This document shows positions 1 through 6,385 of a stretch of 9,082 bases of DNA, one piece after another. Origin of the DNA: JADLEX01 sp964586775 (lineage in GTDB: Bacteria; Lernaellota; Lernaellaia; JACKCT01). The DNA lies in the NCBI GenBank assembly GCA_964586775.1, contig CAZPJD010000191.1, positions 1 to 9,082 of the forward strand, in the 5' to 3' direction. The first letter of the stretch is position 1, and each line of letters starts with the position of its first letter. A program made the translations under genes and the position numbers. The notes under the pieces were generated by a model. That model worked only from the letters and a program-made list of their open reading frames with translations. It ran no database searches and had not been told where the DNA came from.

Positions 1-1119
1 GGGGCACGAGGCGGCGTCGAAGATCGGCGTGCGCAGGACCGTGTCGAGCTCGATGGTGTCGGGCCGGATGGGAAAATTCGGATGCTGCGAACTGATGTAG
101 CGGCTGTTGTCGGGCACCTGCGGCTCGTGCCAGAGGGCGCCGTTGACCGAGGTTTGCAGCATGCCGTCGCGCTCGGTGTAAAGAAATGTGTACGCCTGCG
201 TGAGTTCGCGGGCCGGAAACGACGTCGCATCCGTATGCACGACGACGCGCCCGTCGCGATAGCGCCACGCGCCCAGCAGCCGCCGCTCATCGTCGGTCGG
301 TCGATCGAGCAGGGCGAGCGCCTGATCGGCGTTGCAGGCGAAGACCACATCGTCGAACGCGCGGGGCTCGCCGTCATCCATGACGAGGGCGACGCCGTCG
401 TCGCCGCGCGTGACGCTGCGAATAGCGGCGTTCATCACGATCCGATCGCGGAACGTCGCGGCCAGCGCGTCGACATAGCGGCGCGTTCCGCCCTTCACGC
501 AGCGCACCGAATACACCGCCTTGGGCGACACCACGTCGTGATGAACAGTGAGCTTTTCGAAAAAGAACCATGCGGGCGACGCGAGGATGTCGGCCGCGTC
601 CATCGACGACATCAGGCACAGCGCGCACAGAAATATCCGGCGGGCATCGCCGCGCAGCGCGGGGATATCCTCGAGCGCCTCGGCCAGCATCAAGCCGTCG
701 AGACGACCCGCCGCCAGACGGCGACGACCCTCGGCCACGCCCGCCAGCAGATCGGTGAAACTCTTCAGCCGTTTTGGATTCAGCAGGCCGAATCCCTGCG
801 CCACGAGCCCGCGCAGGCCGGGCGTGACGTAAAGACCGCTGTTGGTGTCCAGGTTGTGAAAGCTCATGTACGAGCTGGGGCACATGTCGGTTTCGATGCC
901 GAGCTCGGCGAGCAGGCGATAGAACAGCGGATATCCGGCCTTGCCGAACGCGGCGACGGCGATGTCCGGCGAACTGCCCTCGCGCGTGTCAAAGGTGTAC
1001 GCGTTGCCGCCCAGGCGGTGCGTTTTTTCGAACAGCGTGACGTCGTGGCGGCGATGGAGAAGGTACGCGGCCACGAGCCCGGCGATGCCGCCGCCGATCA
1101 CCGCGATGCGTTTTTTCAT
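1..1119 (-). CDS. NAD/FAD-binding oxidoreductase, COG2907 type (3' end outside window)
   Basis: The frame is open from an ATG at 1119 to the window edge, giving 373 residues of a family usually about 420-450 long, so the C-terminus is missing. The N-terminus is a Rossmann FAD-binding fold: VIGGGIAG (residues 7-14), the acidic residue ending strand 2 in VTLFE (E31), then RLGG (35-38). Later landmarks match the amine-oxidase/phytoene-desaturase-like COG2907 group: SPAWFFFEKL in the middle, VKGGTRRYVDAL, FDDVVFACNADQALALL, and a late TPIFDAAS segment where relatives have HPVF. A GGGGGA Shine-Dalgarno sequence lies 5 nt before the ATG. The gene is last of a tight minus-strand trio, 27 bp after the acetoacetate-decarboxylase-like gene. 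COG2907 flavoproteins often neighbour DUF1365 and cyclopropane-fatty-acid-synthase-like genes, so lipid modification is a reasonable guess; the substrate is unknown. The protein has no signal peptide and should be cytoplasmic. Confidence 0.85.
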   Translation of the reverse strand, partial: MKKRIAVIGGGIAGLVAAYLLHRRHDVTLFEKTHRLGGNAYTFDTREGSSPDIAVAAFGKAGYPLFYRLLAELGIETDMCPSSYMSFHNLDTNSGLYVTPGLRGLVAQGFGLLNPKRLKSFTDLLAGVAEGRRRLAAGRLDGLMLAEALEDIPALRGDARRIFLCALCLMSSMDAADILASPAWFFFEKLTVHHDVVSPKAVYSVRCVKGGTRRYVDALAATFRDRIVMNAAIRSVTRGDDGVALVMDDGEPRAFDDVVFACNADQALALLDRPTDDERRLLGAWRYRDGRVVVHTDATSFPARELTQAYTFLYTERDGMLQTSVNGALWHEPQVPDNSRYISSQHPNFPIRPDTIELDTVLRTPIFDAASCP

Positions 1120-1146
1120 CTCGTCCCCCGCGAATCGGCCCGGCGC

Positions 1147-1941
1147 TTACGGCGCGTCCCATCGCTCGGGCCGAAACAGAATCGCCTCGCAGCGCGGCGC
1201 GTCGAGATAATGCACGCACCGCCCGATGCCCAGATCGCGCAGCCAGGCCGCGGCGTCGCCGCTTCCCGGTTCGAGCGTCGTTCGCCGCGGCGCCATGCGC
1301 TCGGCGTATTCGATGCGATTGACGCACATGTGCGCGCGCAGCGTCCGCCCATCCTTCACCGGATACGAACGCAGGTCCATGATGTCGAGCGCCTCGAGGC
1401 GATCCTGCGCGACGCGACGGGTTTGCAGCGCGGGTCCGTCGAGCGTCAGGATCGTTTCTCCGCTCGCGGGATCGCGCCAGACCCGGCGGCGGCGCCCCGC
1501 GTCGTCGTCGAACGCGATCTGGGCGATGACCTTCGGGTAGCCGAACACGTCGATCCCGCCGTGGAGCGCGGCGTCGGTGGTCACGGGCAGGCGCACGATG
1601 TGGGCGTGATAGTCGCCCGCCCTCATGGCCGATGCGGCGGCGAACGCGCCGATGCGCGCCGCGCGACCCATCGTCACGCCGATCGAAACCGACACCTCGT
1701 CGTAGGGACCGACGTCACTATCGCGGTACCGCATCGCGTGGATCGCCAGCAGCGCGCGCCCGGGGAGGATCGTCAGCGGATGGTAACGCGCATCGGGCAT
1801 CAACGCGCGGACCCGTTCCAGGTCGGCGGTGAACACCGCGGCGATCATGCCCAGATCGCGGAAAAACAGCGGCGCGCGCGCGGTGTAACCGTGAAACGAA
1901 ATGGGTTCCTGCCCGATGCCCTCGAAAAACAAACCGCTCAC
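1147..1941 (-). CDS. Acetoacetate decarboxylase superfamily protein
   Basis: This 264-aa protein has the ordinary length of the acetoacetate decarboxylase (ADC) superfamily. The motif VFGYPKVIA (residues 132-140) matches the active-site segment of clostridial ADC, where the first Lys of YPKK forms the Schiff base with the beta-keto acid; here that Lys is K137. PYDEVSVSIGV (79-89) corresponds to the segment carrying the catalytic Glu (E82). The second Lys of the ADC pair is Val138 here, so classical acetoacetate decarboxylation is uncertain; superfamily members also include aldolase/dehydratase-like enzymes. The start is GTG, overlapping the stop of the upstream dehydrogenase as GTGA, which suggests translational coupling; the Shine-Dalgarno sequence is weak. 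The downstream FAD oxidoreductase starts 27 bp after the stop. Family assignment is firm, substrate is not. Confidence 0.85.
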   Translation of the reverse strand: MSGLFFEGIGQEPISFHGYTARAPLFFRDLGMIAAVFTADLERVRALMPDARYHPLTILPGRALLAIHAMRYRDSDVGPYDEVSVSIGVTMGRAARIGAFAAASAMRAGDYHAHIVRLPVTTDAALHGGIDVFGYPKVIAQIAFDDDAGRRRRVWRDPASGETILTLDGPALQTRRVAQDRLEALDIMDLRSYPVKDGRTLRAHMCVNRIEYAERMAPRRTTLEPGSGDAAAWLRDLGIGRCVHYLDAPRCEAILFRPERWDAP

Positions 1942-2792
1942 GACGGCACCATTTTGCGTTCCTTCATCCGGCGATACATGCGCGCCACGGTGCGATCGAG
2001 CAGGCCCGGCGCGAAACGTCGCAGCACGTCCATGACATGCGCGTCGTTGCCGATCAGGATCGTGCGCCGCCGGCGCATCACGCCGCGCAGGATCAACCGC
2101 GCAGCCCTTTCCACCGGCATGCCGTGGCGCGCGAGAATCCGGTCCATCCGGTCTTTAACAGGGTCCGCACCCTGCGGAAAATCCCCCGCGACGACGATGC
2201 TCGTGCGGACCAGCGTGGGGCAAACAGCCACGACGGTGACGCGCCGGTCGAGTTCCGCACGCAGCGACTCCGAGAATCCGACGACGGCAAATTTGGACGT
2301 GGAATAGGCGCACATGCCGGGCGCGCCGGCGAGTCCCGCGGCGGATGCGATGTTGACGAGGACCGGATCGACGCCGCGCAAAAGATTGGGCAGGAGCGCA
2401 CGCGTCACGCGCACCGTCCCCATCACGTTGATGTTGATCACGCGCTCGAACGCCCCCATCGGCATGGTCTCGAAGGGTCCCGCGTACAGCACGCCCGCGC
2501 AGTTGACGAGCACATCGATCGCCGACGTTTCGGGGCGATCGGCGATTTGCCGAAGGGCTTCGTCGTCGGTCGTGTCCGCCGCGAGACACGTGACGCGCGC
2601 CTCGCCGCCCGGCGCCCGGTCGCCTCCGAGTTCGGCGGCGAGCGAACGCAGTCCGGCCTCGTCGCGATCGAGGAGAATCAGACGGCATTGGTGATTGCGG
2701 AATAGATCGGTCGCCAATCGCCGCCCGAGTCCGGACGCCGCGCCCGTGACGAGCGCTGTTTTGCCGTCGAGCCGAAGAAACGGGCGAAACAT
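1938..2792 (-). CDS. Short-chain dehydrogenase/reductase (SDR)
   Basis: This is a 284-aa classical SDR, somewhat longer than the roughly 250-aa core because of an Arg-rich C-terminal tail (MRRRRTILIG then a basic segment from about residue 238). The nucleotide-binding glycine motif TGAASGLG is at residues 16-23, with NCAG at 97-100. The catalytic tetrad is visible: N122 (INVMG), S150 (NIASAAG), Y163 and K167 (YSTSK). The Asp at the end of strand 2 (LLDRDE, D42) suggests NAD(H) preference; that is inference. The C-terminal shape resembles SDRs linked to lipid or sterol-like substrates. A GAGG Shine-Dalgarno sequence lies 8 nt before the ATG. The gene overlaps the ADC-like gene by 4 bp and sits 75 bp after the subtilase-like gene, so it may be read from that promoter or from its own. 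Confidence 0.93.
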   Translation of the reverse strand: MFRPFLRLDGKTALVTGAASGLGRRLATDLFRNHQCRLILLDRDEAGLRSLAAELGGDRAPGGEARVTCLAADTTDDEALRQIADRPETSAIDVLVNCAGVLYAGPFETMPMGAFERVININVMGTVRVTRALLPNLLRGVDPVLVNIASAAGLAGAPGMCAYSTSKFAVVGFSESLRAELDRRVTVVAVCPTLVRTSIVVAGDFPQGADPVKDRMDRILARHGMPVERAARLILRGVMRRRRTILIGNDAHVMDVLRRFAPGLLDRTVARMYRRMKERKMVPS

Positions 2793-2821
2793 GGTTGCGC
2801 CTCGAATGGGTTGCGTCTCGA
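2791..2821. repeat. Tandem near-repeat over the SDR ribosome-binding site
   Basis: Two adjacent units, ATGGTTGCGCCTCGA (2791-2805) and ATGGGTTGCGTCTCGA (2806-2821), differ by one inserted G and one C/T change. Read on the minus strand, the unit contains the GAGG ribosome-binding site and most of the start codon of the SDR gene, so the translation-initiation region appears duplicated. Only the copy nearer the gene yields a proper GAGG-spacer-ATG. Function unknown; it could be replication slippage. Confidence 0.6.
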
Positions 2822-2867
2822 GTGCTACGCCGCGACCGCATGGCGACCCGGCGCCGGCGAAGCTCTC

Positions 2868-5800
2868 TCAGCCGCCGCAGCAGGCCGTTCGCTCGAAAAC
2901 CTGATCGTCCTTCATGTATGTCGGGCTCGTCGTCCGCTCGGCATCCCCCTCCGCCGTGTCGTCGTCGGGCGCGTCGTCGTCGTCCAGCGGGGGATCGTCG
3001 TCCGTCGGAAACGTCGTCGTGGTGGTCGTCGTGGTCGTGACGGTGGTCGTCGTCGCCGGACCGTCCTGCGTGGGAATCGGCGTGTGGTAATTGCCGGTGT
3101 TGCGTTCGTCGTGATGGAAGCCCTTGGACTCGATCGGCGTTGCGGCGCTGGCGCTCGTGCCCCACGCGTAGAGCCAGCCCTCGCGCGTGCCGACGACCAC
3201 ATCGAGGTCGCCGTCGCCGTCCACGTCGCCCACCGACGGTGACGCGACGTTCCAGCCGCCGGTGAACTTCGGCCAACCGGGCGGTTCTTCGCCCCGGCGA
3301 TCCCACGCGTGGATCATGTAGCCGCCCGAGCCGATGATGATCTCGGCGTCGCCGTCTCCCGTGATATCGACAACCGATGGCGCGTTGAGGAAGAACCAGT
3401 CCTCGCCCGCGCGGGGGAAGTCGGGAAGGATGAACTTGAGCGCGCCGGTGTTGAACGCGAAGACGATCGCGTCGAACGGGTAACGCACGCCGCCATCGGC
3501 GAGCGCGAGCCCAAAGCCCAGCGACGCGCCGCTGGAGAGCAGCTCCGGCCGGGGATGGCCGTCGAGGTTGCCGAAAGCGAGGAAGTTCATCGCCACCGCC
3601 CCGAGGAAATCGACGGAGTTCGAGCCGGGTCCGAAGGGAATGGTGAGGAAGATGTTCTTCAGCGTGCCGTCGTGTCCGTAGAGCATGGGCATCGAGACGC
3701 CGGAGTTGGTGGCGACCTCGAGCGTGCCGTCGCCGTCGAGATCGGCGAGCACGGGGCTCGTCGGCGTGCCCTCGCCCACGTAGGGCAGCAGGATGATCGC
3801 GGGCGACGGAAAACGCACCGGCCAGCCCGCGACGAAGGGGCCCTCGGGATTCAGGTTGCCGTCGTGATGGATCGCGTAGGTGCGGCCCAGGTTGTCGTCG
3901 CGCTCGTTGGTGCCGACGACGATCTCGAGCGTGCCGTCGCCATCGAGGTCGCCGACCGCGGGCGTGGACACGATGCGCGCCGGCGCGGTGCCCTCGGGGT
4001 CGTTCACGCGCACGGGGAAGCCCGGCATCACTTGGCCGTTCTCGCGCCACACGTAGAGATAGCGGTCCATCGCCGCGACGATGATCTCCAGTTCCTCATC
4101 CCCGTCGAGATCGGCGAGCACAGGCGCCGAAAACGCGCCGTACTCCAGCCGCTCGCGCACGCCGCGCTCGTTCACATACTGGGGATCGAAATACACGGGG
4201 AATCCCGCGCGCGGCACGCCCGCGCCGTCCCACGCGCAGACCGCGCCGTCCATCGTCGTCACGACCACGCTCGGCAGATCGTCGTTGTGATCGAGGTATC
4301 CCACGGCGGGCGCGCCCATCACCGAGTGGCGATAGTCGTCCGGAAGCGCTCCCTCGGCATAAGCCGGCGCGGCCAGGTGGTTTGTCGGGCTGGTCGCGTC
4401 GAGGTACTCGCGGCGCGGCGTGCGCACGGGCCAGCCCACCGCCTCGGAGCCATCGCCGCGAAACGCATGCACCGTGCCGTCGCTGCCCGCGGCGACGATC
4501 TCATACGCCGCGTCGCCGTCGAGATCCGCGAGCTGCACCGAGCTTTCGAGCGAAGCGCCGAGGAATTTCGGAAACGACGGCAGCGTGTCCGGGTCGCGGC
4601 GCAGGTACGCGATCTTGCGATCCTCGCCCCGGTTGCCCAGGTTGTCGGTGACCACGAGACGCAGCGTGAAGCTGTAGCGGTTCTTGTCGGTCGGGTCCGC
4701 CTCGGCGTCCACGCCCAGCGCGTTCGCGTTCACGGTGCACAGCGCGCCGTCGACGGTGACGGTGAGCCCGTCGTCCGAGCACAGCGGCGAGAACTCGTCC
4801 TCGAAGGGTTCCGCGCCCGGCGCGACCTGCAACTCCCACGCAAACGACGCCGCCCGCGCGGCGTCGGCGAAGCCGCGCACCTCGATGGTCGGCGACGTGA
4901 GCGGATCGATGTGGTCGAACCACGTGGGCGAAACGATCTCGGCCTCGGGCGGCATGGCCTGCTCGCCGATGCGATCCACCGCCGAGCGCGCGTTGACGCG
5001 GCCATAACCGAATGACCACTCCCACCCCGGTTGGCTGGGCATCAGTTCGGGATTCGTTAGCGACTCGGGAATGTCGATGTCGTCGGCGGTCATGGTGAGG
5101 AGCTGTTTGATCTCGTTGGGCGTGATCGGCGGGTCGAGGCCGATGTCGCGCGCGCGGGAATAGAGTAGCCCCGCGACGCCGGAGGTGATGCCCGTCGCGC
5201 CGCTGGAGCACGAGCCGTGGGACGCCGACACGGTCGTGCGCGGCCCGTAGCCCGAGCAGTTGTTGTGACGCAAAAAGCTGGTCGCGTCGGAACGGCTGGG
5301 CGTGTCGTGAACGACGGCCTTGACGTTGACGATGCGCGGCAGGGCGCTGGGATAGTTGTTGTGCATGCTGTTTTCGTCGTTCATCGCGCCGATCCACGCG
5401 ACGCCCGACTCGTACGCGTAATCGACCGCGTCGCGCGTGGCGTTGGTGGCGTTCACGGTGCCGTTGGCGTGCTGCAGCACGCTCGCGCCGTTATCCACGG
5501 CGTAGACCGCCGCCTCGTCCACGTGCACCACGTTGCCCGCGAAATCGTCCGAAACGCGCAGCGGCATCAACATGCAGTGCGGGCAGGTGCCGAGTCCGCC
5601 GCCGCCGTTGTTGGCCTTGCCCGCGGACCAGCGCATCTCGCCGCGCCCGTGGCCCGCGCGGGTCTCGTCCTCGGCGTCGTTGTCGTTCCAGAAAAAGTCC
5701 CAGCCGCAGATGTCGTCGACGTAGCCGTTGCCGTCGTCGTCCACACCGTCCGAAAAGATGCGGATGAAATCGCCCGGGTCCGTGCGGCCGTTGCCGTTGG

Positions 5801-6233
5801 CGTCATAAATCCGCGAGTCGCCCGTGTAGTCCTTCACGTTGACCGCGCCATCGTCGTTGGCGTCGTACTCCTCGGCGTCCTCGGGCAGCGGCAGCTCGCC
5901 GACATTCAGCGCCAGCTTGTCGATCACCTCCGAGTCGTCCCAGTAGATGCCCGAGTCCATCACCGCGATGACCACGTCGGGTCGGCCCGTCGTGACCTGC
6001 CACGCGCGGTCGGCGCTGATGCCCGACGGCAAACCGAGTTCCTCGGGACGGATCGTGTCGAGCACGTCGTCGGGCGTGTAGCTGATGAGCTCCCACGCGC
6101 CGCCCAGATCGTCGGGCGGTGCGTCGCGCGGGTCATCGTCGGGGCCGTTGGGCCAGTTGGGATTCGATGCGAACGCCGCGCCGGCGACGAACGCAAACAA
6201 TATCCCCACGGCGATGAAGCGCCGTCTCGTCAT
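2868..6233 (-). CDS. Secreted S8 (subtilisin-fold) protein with FG-GAP/VCBS repeats, active-site Ser replaced by Thr
   Basis: This 1121-aa secreted protein starts with a Sec signal peptide: RRR, a hydrophobic core, and a likely cut after AFA (about residue 22). Residues 75-425 are a subtilase domain with Asp in VMDSGI (D93) and His in GHGRGEM (H195). In the GTSMA region the nucleophile is replaced: GATGITSGVAG (345-355) puts Thr347 where Ser belongs. EF-hand-like Asp/Asn loops lie between Asp and His (124-180). Residues 430-545 look like a beta-sandwich linker. Residues 569-1024 carry about eight DLDGDG-type FG-GAP/VCBS repeats, which form a beta-propeller in relatives, ending in the HHDERNTGNY segment. 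The tail is a Thr-rich run (1061-1074), an Asp-rich run (1078-1092) and a terminal CCGG. A GAGGA Shine-Dalgarno sequence lies just before the ATG and a good promoter upstream (6297-6325). It is probably extracellular or on the cell surface. Catalytic activity is doubtful. Confidence 0.9.
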   Translation of the reverse strand: MTRRRFIAVGILFAFVAGAAFASNPNWPNGPDDDPRDAPPDDLGGAWELISYTPDDVLDTIRPEELGLPSGISADRAWQVTTGRPDVVIAVMDSGIYWDDSEVIDKLALNVGELPLPEDAEEYDANDDGAVNVKDYTGDSRIYDANGNGRTDPGDFIRIFSDGVDDDGNGYVDDICGWDFFWNDNDAEDETRAGHGRGEMRWSAGKANNGGGGLGTCPHCMLMPLRVSDDFAGNVVHVDEAAVYAVDNGASVLQHANGTVNATNATRDAVDYAYESGVAWIGAMNDENSMHNNYPSALPRIVNVKAVVHDTPSRSDATSFLRHNNCSGYGPRTTVSASHGSCSSGATGITSGVAGLLYSRARDIGLDPPITPNEIKQLLTMTADDIDIPESLTNPELMPSQPGWEWSFGYGRVNARSAVDRIGEQAMPPEAEIVSPTWFDHIDPLTSPTIEVRGFADAARAASFAWELQVAPGAEPFEDEFSPLCSDDGLTVTVDGALCTVNANALGVDAEADPTDKNRYSFTLRLVVTDNLGNRGEDRKIAYLRRDPDTLPSFPKFLGASLESSVQLADLDGDAAYEIVAAGSDGTVHAFRGDGSEAVGWPVRTPRREYLDATSPTNHLAAPAYAEGALPDDYRHSVMGAPAVGYLDHNDDLPSVVVTTMDGAVCAWDGAGVPRAGFPVYFDPQYVNERGVRERLEYGAFSAPVLADLDGDEELEIIVAAMDRYLYVWRENGQVMPGFPVRVNDPEGTAPARIVSTPAVGDLDGDGTLEIVVGTNERDDNLGRTYAIHHDGNLNPEGPFVAGWPVRFPSPAIILLPYVGEGTPTSPVLADLDGDGTLEVATNSGVSMPMLYGHDGTLKNIFLTIPFGPGSNSVDFLGAVAMNFLAFGNLDGHPRPELLSSGASLGFGLALADGGVRYPFDAIVFAFNTGALKFILPDFPRAGEDWFFLNAPSVVDITGDGDAEIIIGSGGYMIHAWDRRGEEPPGWPKFTGGWNVASPSVGDVDGDGDLDVVVGTREGWLYAWGTSASAATPIESKGFHHDERNTGNYHTPIPTQDGPATTTTVTTTTTTTTTFPTDDDPPLDDDDAPDDDTAEGDAERTTSPTYMKDDQVFERTACCGG
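2958..3053 (-). repeat. Thr-rich then Asp-rich low-complexity linker coding region
   Basis: Within the subtilase/FG-GAP gene, codons for residues about 1061-1074 are nearly all Thr, using mixed ACC and ACG codons, and those for about 1078-1092 are mostly Asp. At the DNA level this is a degenerate GTC/GTG-rich tract on the plus strand. Such linkers usually act as flexible wall- or envelope-spanning stalks before a C-terminal anchor; here only about 29 residues follow. Confidence 0.75.
3162..4529 (-). repeat. Eight FG-GAP/VCBS-like repeats (coding)
   Basis: Repeats begin near residues 569, 645, 706, 761, 829, 887, 955 and 1002 of the subtilase-like protein. The best copies read LADLDGDEELEIIVAA, GDLDGDGTLEIVVG, LADLDGDGTLEV and GDVDGDGDLDVVVG. 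The DxDGDG loops are calcium-binding in integrin-alpha-like propellers. The copies at 645 (LDHNDD) and 887 (LDGHPR) have degenerate loops. The copies show up at the DNA level as recurring GCCGTCGCCGTCGAGATCG-like segments on the plus strand. Confidence 0.8.
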
Positions 6234-6296
6234 CGTGTCCTCGCTGGTGATCGGATCGAAATCGGGCGGCGAAACGCGGTCGCTTCGCGCGCGGTC

Positions 6297-6325
6297 AAAT
6301 TACCGGCGAACGCGACACGTGTCAA
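6297..6325 (-). promoter_or_regulatory. Sigma70-like promoter of the subtilase-like gene
   Basis: On the minus strand a perfect -35 box TTGACA (6320-6325) is followed by exactly 17 nt and a -10 box TAATTT (6297-6302). Transcription would start near 6290, leaving a leader of about 57 nt before the ATG at 6233. The -35 box overlaps a 10-bp palindrome. Predicted from sequence only. Confidence 0.6.
6314..6323. promoter_or_regulatory. Perfect palindrome GACACGTGTC, candidate operator
   Basis: This 10-bp perfect inverted repeat overlaps the -35 box of the left-facing promoter and ends 9 bp before the -35 of the right-facing promoter. A dimeric regulator bound here could control one or both divergent units. 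No regulator gene is in the window, and a 10-bp palindrome can occur by chance. Confidence 0.3.
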
Positions 6326-6332
6326 AACGCGC

Positions 6333-6360
6333 TTGCGCTGACGTTGCCGCTGACTACAAT
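6333..6360 (+). promoter_or_regulatory. Sigma70-like promoter of the selenoprotein gene
   Basis: A -35-like TTGCGC (6333-6338) lies 16 nt before a good -10 box TACAAT (6355-6360). The start of transcription would be near 6367, giving a short leader of about 19 nt that contains the GGAG ribosome-binding site at 6375-6378, 7 nt before the ATG at 6386. It is back to back with the promoter of the subtilase-like gene. Confidence 0.5.
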
Positions 6361-6385
6361 GACGCGATTTTTTCGGAGACGGCAC

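Noticed and set aside
82..2307. A 741-codon plus-strand open frame across the SDR/ADC/FAD region
   Set aside because: It lies antisense to three genes with clear family motifs, is very rich in Arg/His/Ala, and is the usual by-product of high GC.
3007..3058. The GTC/GTG-rich tract as a phase-variable microsatellite
   Set aside because: The unit is not uniform (mixed ACC and ACG Thr codons on the coding strand), so slippage is unlikely; it is better explained as a Thr-rich linker.
2155..4050. A 631-codon minus-strand frame across the subtilase tail and SDR gene
   Set aside because: It is Arg-rich, has no motif, and is a shifted frame of the FG-GAP repeats and the SDR coding sequence.
3309..5015. 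A 568-codon plus-strand frame opposite the FG-GAP region
   Set aside because: It is antisense to the FG-GAP repeats; its repetitive composition mirrors them, with no ribosome-binding site or recognisable domain.
5217..6341. A 374-codon plus-strand frame opposite the subtilase N-terminus
   Set aside because: It overlaps the signal peptide and catalytic domain of the real gene and crosses the divergent promoter region.
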